From: Polynucleobacter sp. MWH-HuK1
GTDB taxonomy: Bacteria; Pseudomonadota; Gammaproteobacteria; Burkholderiales; Burkholderiaceae
Length of the DNA stretch: 64,000 nucleotides
Direction of reading: 5' to 3'
NCBI RefSeq assembly: GCF_018881815.1
Contig: NZ_JACVPP010000001.1
Coordinates: 617,352-681,351 of the forward strand
The position numbers and the translations under genes were made by a program. Below are positions 47,444 to 60,011 of the stretch, one piece after another. Position 1 is the stretch's first letter; every line of letters starts with the position of its first letter. The notes under the pieces were generated by a model that was not told the DNA's origin, made no database searches, and saw only the letters and a program-made list of their open reading frames with translations.

Positions 47444-48418
47444 TTAAACCCGCGCCCCGTAGTTGGGATCATCTTTGCGCGCCTCGTCATCTGGCTTTTT
47501 GTCACCCTTTACTAAATCTTCACGCGTAACGCCAAGCCACATAGCTAGTGCTGCAGCAACGAAGACTGAAGAGTAAATACCAAACAAAATACCAATGGTC
47601 AGCGCCAATGCAAAGTAGAAGAGCGTTGGGCCGCCGAAGATCAACATAGCCAAAACCATCATCTCTGTACTACCGTGGGTAATAACCGTACGGCTGATAG
47701 TGCTAGTGATTGCGTTATCGATGATTTCGCGGGTATTCATCTTGCGGTATTTGCGGAAGTTTTCGCGAATACGGTCAAAGATCACCACAGATTCGTTTAC
47801 TGAGTAGCCCAGAACCGCTAAGACCGCTGCCAAAACTGAAAGTGAGAACTCCCATTGGAAGAAGGCAAAGAAACCCAAGATGATGACGATGTCATGTAAG
47901 TTCGCGATGATGCCGGCAACCGCAAATTTCCACTCAAAGCGGAATGAGAGATAAACCACAATGCCAATAATCACAAATAGCAATGCCATTAATCCATCAA
48001 TTGCTAGCTCACGCCCAACTTGCGGACCAACAAATTCAACGCGCTGGAGCTTTACACCTGTTGCTGCTGGATCCAGCACTTGCATTACTGCTGTACTTTG
48101 ATCGGCTGAGGAGATGAGCTTGCCTTCAGCATCTTTTTGTAATGGCAGGCGAATCATCACATCGCGTGAGCTACCAAAGTTTTGGATTTGGGTATCTGCA
48201 TAACCAAGCTTCTCAACCTTAGCGCGAATAGAGTCCAGTGGCGCAGTTTGTGGATAGCTAACTTCCATAACCGTGCCACCAGTAAATTCGATGGAGAGGT
48301 GCAGGCCGTTATGCCAGAGGAAAAAGACAGCTGCTAAAAAGGTAATTAAAGAAATCGCATTGAGCACCAATGCATGGCGCATAAAGGGGATATCTTTTTT
48401 GATGCGGAAAAATTCCAT
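47444..48418 (-). CDS. secF: Protein translocase subunit SecF
   Basis: 324 residues with six membrane segments. GLHLSIEFTGGTVMEV, GPQVGRELAIDGLMALL, LGYSVNESVVIFDRIREN and TSTISRTVITHGSTEMMVL are the SecF signatures. With SecD and YajC it uses the proton gradient to help complete export through SecYEG. It follows secD by 3 bases. Confidence 0.97.
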   Translation of the reverse strand: MEFFRIKKDIPFMRHALVLNAISLITFLAAVFFLWHNGLHLSIEFTGGTVMEVSYPQTAPLDSIRAKVEKLGYADTQIQNFGSSRDVMIRLPLQKDAEGKLISSADQSTAVMQVLDPAATGVKLQRVEFVGPQVGRELAIDGLMALLFVIIGIVVYLSFRFEWKFAVAGIIANLHDIVIILGFFAFFQWEFSLSVLAAVLAVLGYSVNESVVIFDRIRENFRKYRKMNTREIIDNAITSTISRTVITHGSTEMMVLAMLIFGGPTLFYFALALTIGILFGIYSSVFVAAALAMWLGVTREDLVKGDKKPDDEARKDDPNYGARV

Positions 48419-48421
48419 GGC

Positions 48422-50281
48422 TTATTTCTCCTGTGGGCGCCAAACTTGGCCGATAGCGAGTTTTTGAATCTTCTTATGTCTGCCGTACCAGAGGTTGACA
48501 AGGCCACGTGAGAAGAAGACAGCCGAGAACATTGAAGTCAGAATACCTAGGCAGTGAACTACTGCAAATCCTTTAATGGGGCCTGAACCAAAGGCTAATA
48601 AGGCTAGACCAGCAATTAAAGTGGTGACGTTAGAGTCTAGGATGGTTGCCCAAGCTTTATCGAAACCCACTGCAATAGCGGTTTGTGGGGACGCTCCGTT
48701 GCGCAACTCTTCGCGAATACGTTCGTTGATCAATACGTTAGAGTCAATCGCCATACCGAGTGCCAATGCCATCGCTGCAATGCCTGGCAGGGTGAGTGTG
48801 GCTTGCAACATGGAAAGCACTGAAATGAGCAAGAGCAAATTGACTGCTAAGGCCATAACTGAGAATGTGCCAAATAATAAGTAGTAAGCCATCATAAAGA
48901 TGGCAATAGCACCAAAACCAATTAAGAGAGACTTAAAGCCCTTCTCAATATTTTCTGCTCCCAAGCTTGGTCCGATAGTGCGCTCTTCAATGATTTCCAT
49001 TGGCGCTGCTAATGAGCCTGCACGTAGCAAGAGAGCTAAGTCATTGGCGCTCTCGGTGGTAGGCTGGCCGGTGATTTGAAACTTAGAACCAAATTCACTT
49101 TGAATGGTGGCTATCGTGAGTACTTCGCCTTTGCCTTTTTCAAACAAAATCATGCCCATTGGTTTGCCAATGTTTTCACGGGTCACTTCCTGCATGACGC
49201 GACCGCCAGCAGCATCTAAGGAGATATTGACGGCAGGGCGTTGGTTTTGATCAAAGCCAGCGCTTGCATCAGTTATGCGGTCGCCACTAAAGATCACTGA
49301 TTTTTTAAATACGCCCAAACGGTTTTCGCCAAAGCGGAAGGTATCCATGCCTGGAGGAGGAGTTTCGCCTAAGGCGATGGTGGATACGAGTGGATCTGCT
49401 AAGCGTGATTCGAGTGTGGCTGTACGACCAATAATATCTTTGGCACGCGCTGTATCTTGTACGCCTGGTAGTTGCACCACAATACGCTCGGCACCTTGCT
49501 GCTGAATGACAGGCTCTTTAACGGCGAGTTCATTCACGCGTTTATTTAATGTGATGATGTTTTGCTTAACAGCGTTATCTTGAATTTCTTTTAAGGCGGT
49601 AGGCTTAAATTCACCGATCACTTTTGGTGATAGCCCGGTAGGCTTGACCTGCCAAATCAATTCCGGTTGTGCTGTCATTAATACAGAGCGAGCCGCCTCA
49701 GCATCAGCAGTGCTACCAAAGCTAATGGAAATGAAGTCAGCGCCACGCTCGATGCCTTGATGACGAATATTTTTATCGCGCAATTGACTGCGAATATCCG
49801 TTGCTAAAGAAGTAACCTTCTTCTGAACCGCACCTTTCATGTCTACCTGCAGGAGGAAGTACACGCCACCACGCAAGTCCAGTCCTAAAGGCATAGGTAA
49901 TGCATTAATTGCATTAAGCCATCCTGGTGTATTGGATAGTAAATTTAATGCAACAGTGTAGTTAGGATCATTTTGATCATTATTCAATTTTTGCTGCAAG
50001 AGATCACGTGCACGCAATTGAATATCGGTGTTATTGAAGCGTACTTTGATTGAGCCTACATTGCCAGCGACTTCAAAGAAGATGCCGGTGTTGCCAATGC
50101 TCGCTTCAGTCAGAATTTTCTCAACCCGAGCCTGTGTTGCCAAATCAACCTTGATGGTTGGTTTGGCAGACGAGACTTGAACCGCTGGAGCCTCACCATA
50201 GAAATTGGGTAGTGAATATAGTCCGCCAATCAGTAATGCAATGGCGATGACTAGATATTTCCAGAGAGGGTAGCGATTCAT
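48422..50281 (-). CDS. secD: Protein translocase subunit SecD
   Basis: 619 residues. One N-terminal membrane helix, a large periplasmic domain, then five helices. Signatures: LPNFYGEAPAVQVS, LGLDLRGGVYFLLQVDM, IVVQLPGVQDTARAKDIIGRTATLE, LLRAGSLAAPMEIIEERTIGPSLG, and ALALGMAIDSNVLINERIREEL with the membrane Asp. Part of yajC-secD-secF. Confidence 0.97.
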   Translation of the reverse strand: MNRYPLWKYLVIAIALLIGGLYSLPNFYGEAPAVQVSSAKPTIKVDLATQARVEKILTEASIGNTGIFFEVAGNVGSIKVRFNNTDIQLRARDLLQQKLNNDQNDPNYTVALNLLSNTPGWLNAINALPMPLGLDLRGGVYFLLQVDMKGAVQKKVTSLATDIRSQLRDKNIRHQGIERGADFISISFGSTADAEAARSVLMTAQPELIWQVKPTGLSPKVIGEFKPTALKEIQDNAVKQNIITLNKRVNELAVKEPVIQQQGAERIVVQLPGVQDTARAKDIIGRTATLESRLADPLVSTIALGETPPPGMDTFRFGENRLGVFKKSVIFSGDRITDASAGFDQNQRPAVNISLDAAGGRVMQEVTRENIGKPMGMILFEKGKGEVLTIATIQSEFGSKFQITGQPTTESANDLALLLRAGSLAAPMEIIEERTIGPSLGAENIEKGFKSLLIGFGAIAIFMMAYYLLFGTFSVMALAVNLLLLISVLSMLQATLTLPGIAAMALALGMAIDSNVLINERIREELRNGASPQTAIAVGFDKAWATILDSNVTTLIAGLALLAFGSGPIKGFAVVHCLGILTSMFSAVFFSRGLVNLWYGRHKKIQKLAIGQVWRPQEK

Positions 50282-50319
50282 ATTGAGATACTTTTAAACA
50301 AACAAATTAAGCGGATGCA

Positions 50320-50646
50320 TTAAGCAGACTTCAGTGTGCCTTTTGGCAATACTGTAGTGATAGCGCCTTTTTGCATTTGTACTTCAGTACCGGCAGAAAT
50401 TTCAACAGTCACTACTTGGTCCTTGAGTGCTGTTACTTTGCCCATGATGCCGCCAACAGTAACTACCTCATCGCCAACGCCTAATGATTCGAGCATTGCT
50501 TTAGTTTCTTTTTGACGCTTCATTTGTGGGCGAATCATGATGAAGTACAAAACTGCAAACATCAAAATCAAAGGGAGGAAGCTCATCAAGCCACCGGAAT
50601 CTGCGCCCGCTGCAGGAGCTTGGGCAAAAGCGTTACTAATCCACAT
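50320..50646 (-). CDS. yajC: Preprotein translocase subunit YajC
   Basis: 108 residues with one membrane helix (FLPLILMFAVLYFIMIRPQM), then the cytoplasmic KRQKETKAMLESLGVGDEVVTVGGIMGKV typical of YajC. Accessory part of the SecDF complex. It lies 38 bases before secD; the order tgt-yajC-secD-secF is a common one. Confidence 0.97.
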   Translation of the reverse strand: MWISNAFAQAPAAGADSGGLMSFLPLILMFAVLYFIMIRPQMKRQKETKAMLESLGVGDEVVTVGGIMGKVTALKDQVVTVEISAGTEVQMQKGAITTVLPKGTLKSA

Positions 50647-50754
50647 ACAAAACCTCCATTAATTACCGATTAAAAACTGCTGATTTTTTCGACCTTTAAA
50701 CCTGAGGCCGTAACCCGCAATTCTAAACTGTGTGGGGCTTTGGAGGTGATTTGA

Positions 50755-50771
50755 AGGGGGTTGAGCCCCCT
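50755..50771. terminator. GC-rich hairpin after tgt, weak terminator
   Basis: AGGGGG, five bases, then CCCCCT, a few bases after the tgt stop. No T run follows on the minus strand, so it may slow but not end transcription into yajC. Confidence 0.35.
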
Positions 50772-50780
50772 GTAGGGCTA

Positions 50781-52981
<2,201 letters not shown>

Positions 52982-53011
52982 AGCGTTACCATCAGGTATT
53001 AGATTTTAACG

Positions 53012-55099
53012 ATGACTAATAAACAACCGCCAAGCACACTCCAAAAAATGGGTTTAGACAGCCCTATGGCCCTTGCTTTGCACTTGCCATCCCGTTATGA
53101 GGATGAGACAGAGTTGCTCACTATTGAAGAAGCCATTGCCCAGGGTAGGCTCGCCTCAGCACAGACGCAAGGCGTTGTGATTCGCAACCAGGTCTTATTT
53201 CGACCCAGAAGACAGATGATTGTCACTATTGAGGATGAGACCGAGACTCTAAATCTACGCTTTCTCAATTTCTATCCCAGCCAGCAAAAACAGATGGCGG
53301 TCGGCGTCCATGTTCGAGTGCGTGGTGAGGTACGAAATGGTTTCCAGGGCTCGGAGATGGTTCATCCGACTGTACGCGCTGTAACTCCAGATGCGCCGTT
53401 ACCAAATAGCCTTACTCCAGTCTACCCAGCAAGCGCTGGTGTTTCACAGGTTGTTATTCGTAAAGCAGTTACACAAGCTTTGCGTCACCCCAGCTTGCAA
53501 GATAGCTTGGCAGAGTTCTTGCCTAAAAAATTGATGGCAGAGCTATTACCCAGCAATGATTGGCCCAGTTTGCAATCTGCAATCACCTATTTGCATCAAC
53601 CTCCTGCTGACGCCAATACCCAATCATTGCTAGAGCGTACGCATCCCGCCTGGCGTAGGGTGCAATTTGAAGAGTTATTGGCTCAACAAATCTCTTTAAA
53701 GCGAGCGCATGCTATTCGTCGCGAACGTCATGCACCAAGCTTTCATAAGTTTCAGGATGAGGGTAAAGATAAGGCTAGAGTGCATTCTCTTGAAGAAGGC
53801 TTGTTGAAAGTTTTACCTTTTAAATTAACAAATGCGCAAGATCGCGTTTGGTCAGAAATTAGCGGGGATCTCTCTAAGTCTTTTCCTATGAATCGCCTAC
53901 TCCAAGGGGATGTCGGTAGTGGTAAGACTGTAGTTGCTGCCTTGGCTGCAGCGCGGGTCATGGATCATGGTTATCAAGCTGCCATCATGGCGCCTACAGA
54001 GATTTTGGCTGAGCAACATTACCTAAAGATGAAGGAATGGTTTGAACCTTTAGGGGTAAAAATTGCTTGGTTATCAGGTAGCCTAAAAGCGAAAGAGAAG
54101 AGACTGGCTCAAGAGGTGATTGAAAATGGGCAGGCCCAACTTATTGTTGGCACGCATGCGCTTATTCAAGAAAGCGTGAGCTTTGCCAAACTAGGCTTGG
54201 CAGTGATTGATGAACAGCATCGCTTTGGTGTGAGACAACGTTTAGAGATTCAGCAACGCGTCGGATCAGAATTGTTTTACTGTCATCAGTTAATGATGTC
54301 TGCAACTCCCATACCTAGAACATTAGCAATGACGTACTACGCTGATTTGGATGTTTCTGTCATTGATGAGTTACCTCCTGGCCGTAAACCGATTGCTACT
54401 AAAGTAGTTAAAGCTAGCCGCCGTGATGAAGTGATCGGTGGTTTACAAAGTTGGTTATCAAAAGGACTTCAGGCCTATTGGGTCTGCCCGCTCATCGAAG
54501 AGTCTGAAGCGCTGCAATTACAAACAGCTACAGAAAGCTTTGAACAGCTGACTCAAGCTTTGCCTGGCTTTAAGGTGAGCTTGGTTCATGGCAGATTAAA
54601 GGCAGAAGAAAAAGCGGCAGTAATGGCTGCCTTTAAGGCAAATGACATTCAACTTCTGGTTGCCACTACGGTGATTGAGGTAGGGGTCGATGTGCCTAAC
54701 GCTGCACTAATGGTGATTGAGCATGCGGAGCGTTTTGGTTATGCTCAGATTCATCAATTACGCGGGCGTGTAGGAAGAGGGTCTGCAGATTCAGTATGTA
54801 TCTTGATGTATGCCGAGCCACTTTCAATGGCCGCTAAAGAACGCTTACAAACCTTGCGCGAGACCTCGGACGGATTTGTAATTGCAGAGCGTGATTTATC
54901 ACTTCGTGGTCCGGGGGAGTTGCTCGGTGCGAAGCAGTCAGGCGATGCCATGTTGCGCTTTGTAGATCTCCAACGCGATGCCTGGTTGATTGAGCTTGCG
55001 CAGCAGGCAGCTGATCGTTTGCTTGCCGAGCACGTGGATCTGGTGGAGCGCCACCTAGAGCGCTGGCTTGGATCTCGTGCAGAGTTTCTAAAAGCTTGA
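53012..55099 (+). CDS. recG: ATP-dependent DNA helicase RecG
   Basis: 695 residues. It remodels stalled forks and branched DNA. An N-terminal wedge domain ([13 protein letters not shown], then [14 protein letters not shown]) leads into the helicase core: [17 protein letters not shown] (motif I), [24 protein letters not shown] (motif II), [30 protein letters not shown] in parts, [20 protein letters not shown] and QLRGRVGRG (motif VI). Followed after 10 bases by ubiA. Confidence 0.96.
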   Translation: MTNKQPPSTLQKMGLDSPMALALHLPSRYEDETELLTIEEAIAQGRLASAQTQGVVIRNQVLFRPRRQMIVTIEDETETLNLRFLNFYPSQQKQMAVGVHVRVRGEVRNGFQGSEMVHPTVRAVTPDAPLPNSLTPVYPASAGVSQVVIRKAVTQALRHPSLQDSLAEFLPKKLMAELLPSNDWPSLQSAITYLHQPPADANTQSLLERTHPAWRRVQFEELLAQQISLKRAHAIRRERHAPSFHKFQDEGKDKARVHSLEEGLLKVLPFKLTNAQDRVWSEISGDLSKSFPMNRLLQGDVGSGKTVVAALAAARVMDHGYQAAIMAPTEILAEQHYLKMKEWFEPLGVKIAWLSGSLKAKEKRLAQEVIENGQAQLIVGTHALIQESVSFAKLGLAVIDEQHRFGVRQRLEIQQRVGSELFYCHQLMMSATPIPRTLAMTYYADLDVSVIDELPPGRKPIATKVVKASRRDEVIGGLQSWLSKGLQAYWVCPLIEESEALQLQTATESFEQLTQALPGFKVSLVHGRLKAEEKAAVMAAFKANDIQLLVATTVIEVGVDVPNAALMVIEHAERFGYAQIHQLRGRVGRGSADSVCILMYAEPLSMAAKERLQTLRETSDGFVIAERDLSLRGPGELLGAKQSGDAMLRFVDLQRDAWLIELAQQAADRLLAEHVDLVERHLERWLGSRAEFLKA

Positions 55100-55109
55100 T
55101 AATTACCTT

Positions 55110-55973
55110 ATGAGCTTAAAAGGGCGTTTCATTTCTTATGGGTATTTAATTAGGTTGGATAAACCTATTGGCACGCTATTGCTGTTATGGCCTACGCTCT
55201 GGGCTCTCTGGTTGGCTAGTAGCGGTACTCCCGATTTATCTATCTTGTTTATCTTTACTCTGGGTACCTTTCTTATGCGTAGCGCAGGTTGTGCCATTAA
55301 CGACTACGCAGATAGAGGCTTTGACCGTCATGTCAAAAGAACCCAAGGACGCCCTGTCACAAGTGGAAAAATTTCTGGGAGAGAGGCGGTGGCTGTAGCA
55401 GGTACGCTAGCATTCATTGCTTTTTTACTGATTCAGCCTCTGAATGCATTTACAAAGCAACTATCAGTACTTGCGCTACTGGTTGCCTTTATTTACCCCT
55501 TCACTAAGCGTTTCTTTGTAATGCCTCAAGCAGTCTTGGGAATAGCTTTTGGCTTTGGGATTCCAATGGCGTATGCAGCGATTCTGGATTTCATTCCACT
55601 GGAGGCTTGGGTTTTATTTGTGGGGAATATTTTTTGGACCATTGCTTATGACACAGCCTATGCCATGGTTGATCGCGATGATGATTTACGTCTGGGTTTA
55701 AGAACTTCAGCTATCACTTTTGGTCGTTATGATGTCATCGCCATCGCTGTGAGCTATGGAGTGCTATTTATCAGTCAAGTATGGGTAGCGCAATTGGCTG
55801 GATTAAGTAACTATTTTTTACTGGGTTGGTTCCCAGCTTTGGCTTGCGCAATCTATCACCTAAAACTGGTTTCTTCTCGCAATAGGGAAGATTGCTTTAG
55901 GGCTTTTCGCCATAATAATTGGCTTGGTGGATTTTTATTTCTCGGAATTGTTCTGGGTTTGGCTGTTAACTAG
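55110..55973 (+). CDS. ubiA: 4-hydroxybenzoate octaprenyltransferase
   Basis: 287 residues with about eight membrane segments. It prenylates 4-hydroxybenzoate in ubiquinone synthesis. The two Asp-rich prenyl-diphosphate motifs are present: [19 protein letters not shown] and [37 protein letters not shown] at the start is typical. It converges with proC, 6 bases away. Confidence 0.96.
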   Translation: MSLKGRFISYGYLIRLDKPIGTLLLLWPTLWALWLASSGTPDLSILFIFTLGTFLMRSAGCAINDYADRGFDRHVKRTQGRPVTSGKISGREAVAVAGTLAFIAFLLIQPLNAFTKQLSVLALLVAFIYPFTKRFFVMPQAVLGIAFGFGIPMAYAAILDFIPLEAWVLFVGNIFWTIAYDTAYAMVDRDDDLRLGLRTSAITFGRYDVIAIAVSYGVLFISQVWVAQLAGLSNYFLLGWFPALACAIYHLKLVSSRNREDCFRAFRHNNWLGGFLFLGIVLGLAVN

Positions 55974-55979
55974 AGTTAA

Positions 55980-56861
55980 CTAGCTCTGACCCAACTCATC
56001 ACCCATAGCTTTACCGCGTTGACTCGCTGCATCAATTGCTTTCCCCAAAATCTCGTGCCAGCCTTGTTGCTTCATCACATCTAAGGCTGCTGCGGTGGTA
56101 CCGCCCTTAGAAGTAACCCTCTCGCGCAAAACGCCGGCATGCTCATCAGAGTTATGGGCTAACTGTGTAGCCCCCTCAAGGGTTGCATAGGCTAGTTTGC
56201 GTGCGGTTGCAGTATCGAGACCCAGCTTTTCACCAGCAGATTGCATTGCCTCTAAAAAGGCAAAAACGTAGGCAGGACCACTTCCAGAAACGGCGGTGAC
56301 TGCATCCATCAGTTTTTCTTCAGGCACCCATACCGCTTGGCCTACCGCATTGCAAATGGTTTCGGCTAAAGCGCGATCAGCTTGATCAACTGCAGCATCG
56401 GCAAAGAGTCCAGTGATCCCTTTGCCAATTAATGCAGGAGTATTAGGCATGGCACGAACACAGCGTGTGTGATCAAGCCAGCGACTCATGTCTTTAAGGC
56501 GAATGCCAGCAGCGATGCTAAGGATTAGTGGACCAGGTGCGCTTGCATGCTTGAGTTTTGCAGCCAATCCTTTTGCAACAACATTAAAGTCCTGTGGCTT
56601 GATTGCCATAACAACGACATTATTTTTAGAAAAGTCAAAAGCAATTTGCTCTAAAGCGCCAATACCCTGAACGCCATAGTCTTCATAAAGTTTTAAAGCT
56701 GTTGAAGGGTTTGTCTCTACAACAGAAATTTGATTTGGCTCAAATCCGTTTGCAAGAAGGCCGCTAATTAGGGCGCGCCCCATGTTGCCACCACCAATAA
56801 ATGTGATGTGGGCGTTGCCATTTTTTTGTGTGCAGTTTTGTGCAGTTTTATTTGTGCTCAT
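55980..56861 (-). CDS. proC: Pyrroline-5-carboxylate reductase
   Basis: 293 residues. Last step of proline synthesis, using NADPH. Signatures: the Rossmann start ITFIGGGNMGRALISGLLANG, VVMAIKPQDF, VRAMPNTPALIGKGITGLFA, VTAVSGSGPAYVFAFLEAM and the C-terminal RERVTSKGGTTAAALDVM. It overlaps yggS by 4 bases and ends the glc operon. Confidence 0.96.
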   Translation of the reverse strand: MSTNKTAQNCTQKNGNAHITFIGGGNMGRALISGLLANGFEPNQISVVETNPSTALKLYEDYGVQGIGALEQIAFDFSKNNVVVMAIKPQDFNVVAKGLAAKLKHASAPGPLILSIAAGIRLKDMSRWLDHTRCVRAMPNTPALIGKGITGLFADAAVDQADRALAETICNAVGQAVWVPEEKLMDAVTAVSGSGPAYVFAFLEAMQSAGEKLGLDTATARKLAYATLEGATQLAHNSDEHAGVLRERVTSKGGTTAAALDVMKQQGWHEILGKAIDAASQRGKAMGDELGQS

Positions 56862-57583
56862 TTGTTAATCTTATCGCGCTTCCCAAAAATGGCTGTACCA
56901 ACACGCACCATCGTGCTTCCCTCTAGGATTGCTGCTTCTAAATCATCGGACATGCCCATAGAGAGGGTGTCAAAAAACTGGTATCCCAATTCACCAACGT
57001 GGGCAGCTTGAATTTGTAGAAAGCATTCACGTACGGCGGCAAACGCTTGACGTTGCTGCTCTATGTTTGGACTAGGTGCAGGAATGGCCATCAATCCCCT
57101 GAGAACTAAATTCGGTAACGAGGTGAGGGCATTGCATAGTGCCTCAACTTCCGCCAGTGAGACACCACTTTTACTATCTTCTTCACTCACATTGATTTGT
57201 GCGCAAACCTGCAGTGGGGCTAAATCAGGAAACTCGCCGCGTTGAGTAGAAAGGCGTTCTGCGATTTTGAGACGATCGACGCTATGAACCCAGTCAAAAT
57301 GCTCAGCTACTTCTCTGGTTTTATTGCTTTGTAGTGGTCCAATAAAATGCCACACCAACCAAGGGCGTAGTTTGGCAAGCTTCTGGATTTTTTCAACGGC
57401 CTCTTGGACATAGTTTTCTCCAAAGGCGGATTGACCAGCATGCATTGCTTCTTCCACTGCCGAAGCCGTAAAGGTTTTACTGACAGCTAAAAGTTCAATT
57501 TCTTCAGGCTCACGTTTTGCTGCTAGAGCGGCGAGTTCAATCCGCTCCCTGACTTGCATCAAATTAACAACAATGGAATTCAT
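56858..57583 (-). CDS. yggS: PLP homeostasis protein YggS
   Basis: 241 residues, COG0325 family. It binds pyridoxal phosphate without a known reaction and keeps PLP balance. Signatures: ELLAVSKTFTASAVEEA with the PLP lysine, AFGENYVQEAVEK, WHFIGPLQSNKTR, HSVDRLKIAERLS, QINVSEEDSKSGV and LSMGMSDDLEAAILEGSTMVRVGTAIFG in parts. It is joined by 4-base overlaps to glcF before it and proC after it. Confidence 0.96.
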   Translation of the reverse strand: MNSIVVNLMQVRERIELAALAAKREPEEIELLAVSKTFTASAVEEAMHAGQSAFGENYVQEAVEKIQKLAKLRPWLVWHFIGPLQSNKTREVAEHFDWVHSVDRLKIAERLSTQRGEFPDLAPLQVCAQINVSEEDSKSGVSLAEVEALCNALTSLPNLVLRGLMAIPAPSPNIEQQRQAFAAVRECFLQIQAAHVGELGYQFFDTLSMGMSDDLEAAILEGSTMVRVGTAIFGKRDKINK

Positions 57584-58857
57584 GAGGACTTGGAGGATTT
57601 AGCAATCAGTTGATCGACAATCTCGATCCAATGCAATACTGGAGTGTCATCTTGCTGGAGATGGGTGATGCAGCCAATATTTCCGGAAACAATCACCTCA
57701 GCACCTGATTCTTCGCAGGCGGCATTTAAGTGGGTGAGCTTGTTTTTACGAAGCTGTTCAGATAGTTCTGGCTGTGTCACGGAGTATGTGCCTGCAGAGC
57801 CACAACATAGGTGACTATCCGAGCATAAACGTACGCCGATACCAATACTTGAAAGTAGTCCCTCTACCTTGCCACGGATTTGTTGACCGTGTTGTAAGGT
57901 GCAGGGTGGGTGATAGACCACACCAGGTTTGGGATCGGCACCTACTAGTTGCACAAGCTCATCTTGTAATGCGGGAAGAATCTCAGAAATATCTTTAGTT
58001 AAATCAGAGATCTTTTTGGCTTTGGCAGCATAGGCAGGATCATTTGCAAACAAATGTCCATAGTCCTTCACCATCACCCCGCAACCAGATGCTGTCATCA
58101 CAATCGCTTCAATACCACTTTCAACCAAAGGCCACCAGGCATCAATATTTTGCTTAGCATTATCGAGACCGCCAGCTTGATCATTGAGGTGATAACGCAA
58201 AGCTCCACAACAAGTGGCGCTGGGCGCGCTAATCAATTGAATCTTCAGTGCATTCAGTACACGCGCTGTCGCTGAATTGATATTTGGCAACATACCTGGC
58301 TGAACACAGCCTTCCAGTAAAACCATTTTGCGCTGATGTGTAGTGGTAGGCCGTGCGTATGGGTCAGTCGAGTTTGTCAATGCATTATTGAGGGTCAATG
58401 GGATCTTGCGTTTAATGCCGCTAGGCATTAATGGCCGTACAAAGCGACCCAAAGTCATTGCGGTGTTGAATAAAGCTGGATTGGTTAAGCCCTCTTTTAA
58501 AGCCCAACGAGTTAGGCGTTGAGCGATTGGACGCTCAGGCGTATTTTCTTCTGCCCATTTACGACCAATATCAACCAAGTTACCGTATTGCACGCCGCTT
58601 GGGCAAGTGCTTTCGCAATTGCGACAGGTTAAGCAGCGATCTAAATGCAGACGTGTCTTTTCTGTTGGGACTTGGCCTTCAGCGATTTGCTTGATGAGGT
58701 AAATGCGTCCACGTGGACCATCTAATTCATCGCCTAGGATTTGATAGGTTGGACAGGTGGCAGTACAAAAACCGCAGTGAACGCATTTGCCCAGAATGCG
58801 GGCTGCCTCGATACCTTCCGGTGTGTTGGCAAATTGAGGGGCGAGTTGAGTTTGCAT
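57580..58857 (-). CDS. glcF: Glycolate oxidase iron-sulfur subunit GlcF
   Basis: 425 residues. Two 4Fe-4S motifs, CVHCGFCTATCPTY and CLTCRNCESTCPSG, lie in the first 80 residues, followed by two Cys-rich CCG domains (ATCCGALRYHL and HLCCGSAGTYS). It passes electrons from glycolate or lactate oxidation to quinone together with GlcD and GlcE. It lies 8 bases after glcE. Confidence 0.95.
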   Translation of the reverse strand: MQTQLAPQFANTPEGIEAARILGKCVHCGFCTATCPTYQILGDELDGPRGRIYLIKQIAEGQVPTEKTRLHLDRCLTCRNCESTCPSGVQYGNLVDIGRKWAEENTPERPIAQRLTRWALKEGLTNPALFNTAMTLGRFVRPLMPSGIKRKIPLTLNNALTNSTDPYARPTTTHQRKMVLLEGCVQPGMLPNINSATARVLNALKIQLISAPSATCCGALRYHLNDQAGGLDNAKQNIDAWWPLVESGIEAIVMTASGCGVMVKDYGHLFANDPAYAAKAKKISDLTKDISEILPALQDELVQLVGADPKPGVVYHPPCTLQHGQQIRGKVEGLLSSIGIGVRLCSDSHLCCGSAGTYSVTQPELSEQLRKNKLTHLNAACEESGAEVIVSGNIGCITHLQQDDTPVLHWIEIVDQLIAKSSKSS

Positions 58858-58865
58858 AGAAATAC

Positions 58866-60011
58866 TTATGGAAGACGTTTAGTGGCAAATACACCAGCAG
58901 GATCAAAGGCGGATCTCAAGCGTTCTTGTACGGCTTCAAGAGCTTTGGAATGGGCTTGTTCTGTGAGTAAGGTAAAGCGCTGGTAAGAAGGGTCTATATT
59001 TGCACCCTGTCTAAAGCGCGTTGCATGGCCACCATGAGAATTGGCAATCGCTTTGATGGCTGTAAAGGTAGCTTCATCACCAGGCGCTTTTATCCAGCGT
59101 TGCTGTCCATGCCACTCGAGAACAATGTCATCGTTTGCACCAGGAATTACTATTGGTCCGCAAGCTGCAGGCAGGGCTAGCCGATACAAGGTTTGATCTG
59201 CGCCAAGTTTGACGAAAGCGGAAAGCTTTTGCTCGCGCAAATGACTCCAAAAATCTTTGGCAGCTTCTTCATTGAGTTCGCTGGCATTAACTAAAGAACT
59301 CATGAGTGGGATCGCAGCCTTAACTGCAGCTGCAGCGCCGGCAAGACGGAAGGTTAGCTCTCCATCTCCATCTCTAGCTGAGCCAATCCAACAGCTAGCA
59401 GAAAGTGGCAGTGGCTGGCCCGCCCATTCATTTAATGCTTTTAGTGCTTTCTCTTGAGAGATTTGGCAGCGTAAGGTTGCAGTCGCAGCAGGCTTTGGCA
59501 ATACTTTTACTGAGGCCTCTAATAGGAGAGATAGAGTGCCTAATGAGCCAGGTAGTAAGCGAGAAACATCATAGCCTGCAACGTTCTTCATGACCTTACC
59601 CCCAAAGGATAGATCTTGTCCTTTGCCATCTAGGATGCGAGCGCCCAATACGAAGTCGCGGAAATTGCCAACGGTGATGCGGCCAGGACCAGCTAGACCT
59701 GCAGCAATAGCGCCACCAAAGGTTGCATTTTCACCAAAGTGTGGAGGCTCAAACGCAAGCACCTGATTTTTTTCTTTGAGGGCTGCTTCAATTTCTTTTA
59801 GTGGCGTGCCTGCGCAAGCGGTGATAACCAGCTCTTCTGGTTGGTATTCCAAAATGCCAGAGTAAGGGCGAGTATCTAGCTTGGCATAGTTATTGGGATT
59901 GCCATACCAAGATTTTGTACCCCCGCCTTCAATGGAGAGAGGGGTTTTGTTCTTGGCTGCATTCAGAATTTGTTCGCGAAATACATCAACTTGTAAATTG
60001 GAGTGACTCAT
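58866..60011 (-). CDS. glcE: Glycolate oxidase FAD-binding subunit GlcE
   Basis: 381 residues. A PCMH-type FAD domain with KTPLSIEGGGTKSWYGNP, GILEYQPEELVITACAGTPLKEIEAAL, FGGAIAAGLAGPGRITVGNFRDFVLGARILDGKG in parts, and GGKVMKNVAGYDVSRLLPGSLGTL. It is a shortened relative of GlcD, needed for the complex. Its start overlaps the glcD stop by one base (TAATG). Confidence 0.95.
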   Translation of the reverse strand: MSHSNLQVDVFREQILNAAKNKTPLSIEGGGTKSWYGNPNNYAKLDTRPYSGILEYQPEELVITACAGTPLKEIEAALKEKNQVLAFEPPHFGENATFGGAIAAGLAGPGRITVGNFRDFVLGARILDGKGQDLSFGGKVMKNVAGYDVSRLLPGSLGTLSLLLEASVKVLPKPAATATLRCQISQEKALKALNEWAGQPLPLSASCWIGSARDGDGELTFRLAGAAAAVKAAIPLMSSLVNASELNEEAAKDFWSHLREQKLSAFVKLGADQTLYRLALPAACGPIVIPGANDDIVLEWHGQQRWIKAPGDEATFTAIKAIANSHGGHATRFRQGANIDPSYQRFTLLTEQAHSKALEAVQERLRSAFDPAGVFATKRLP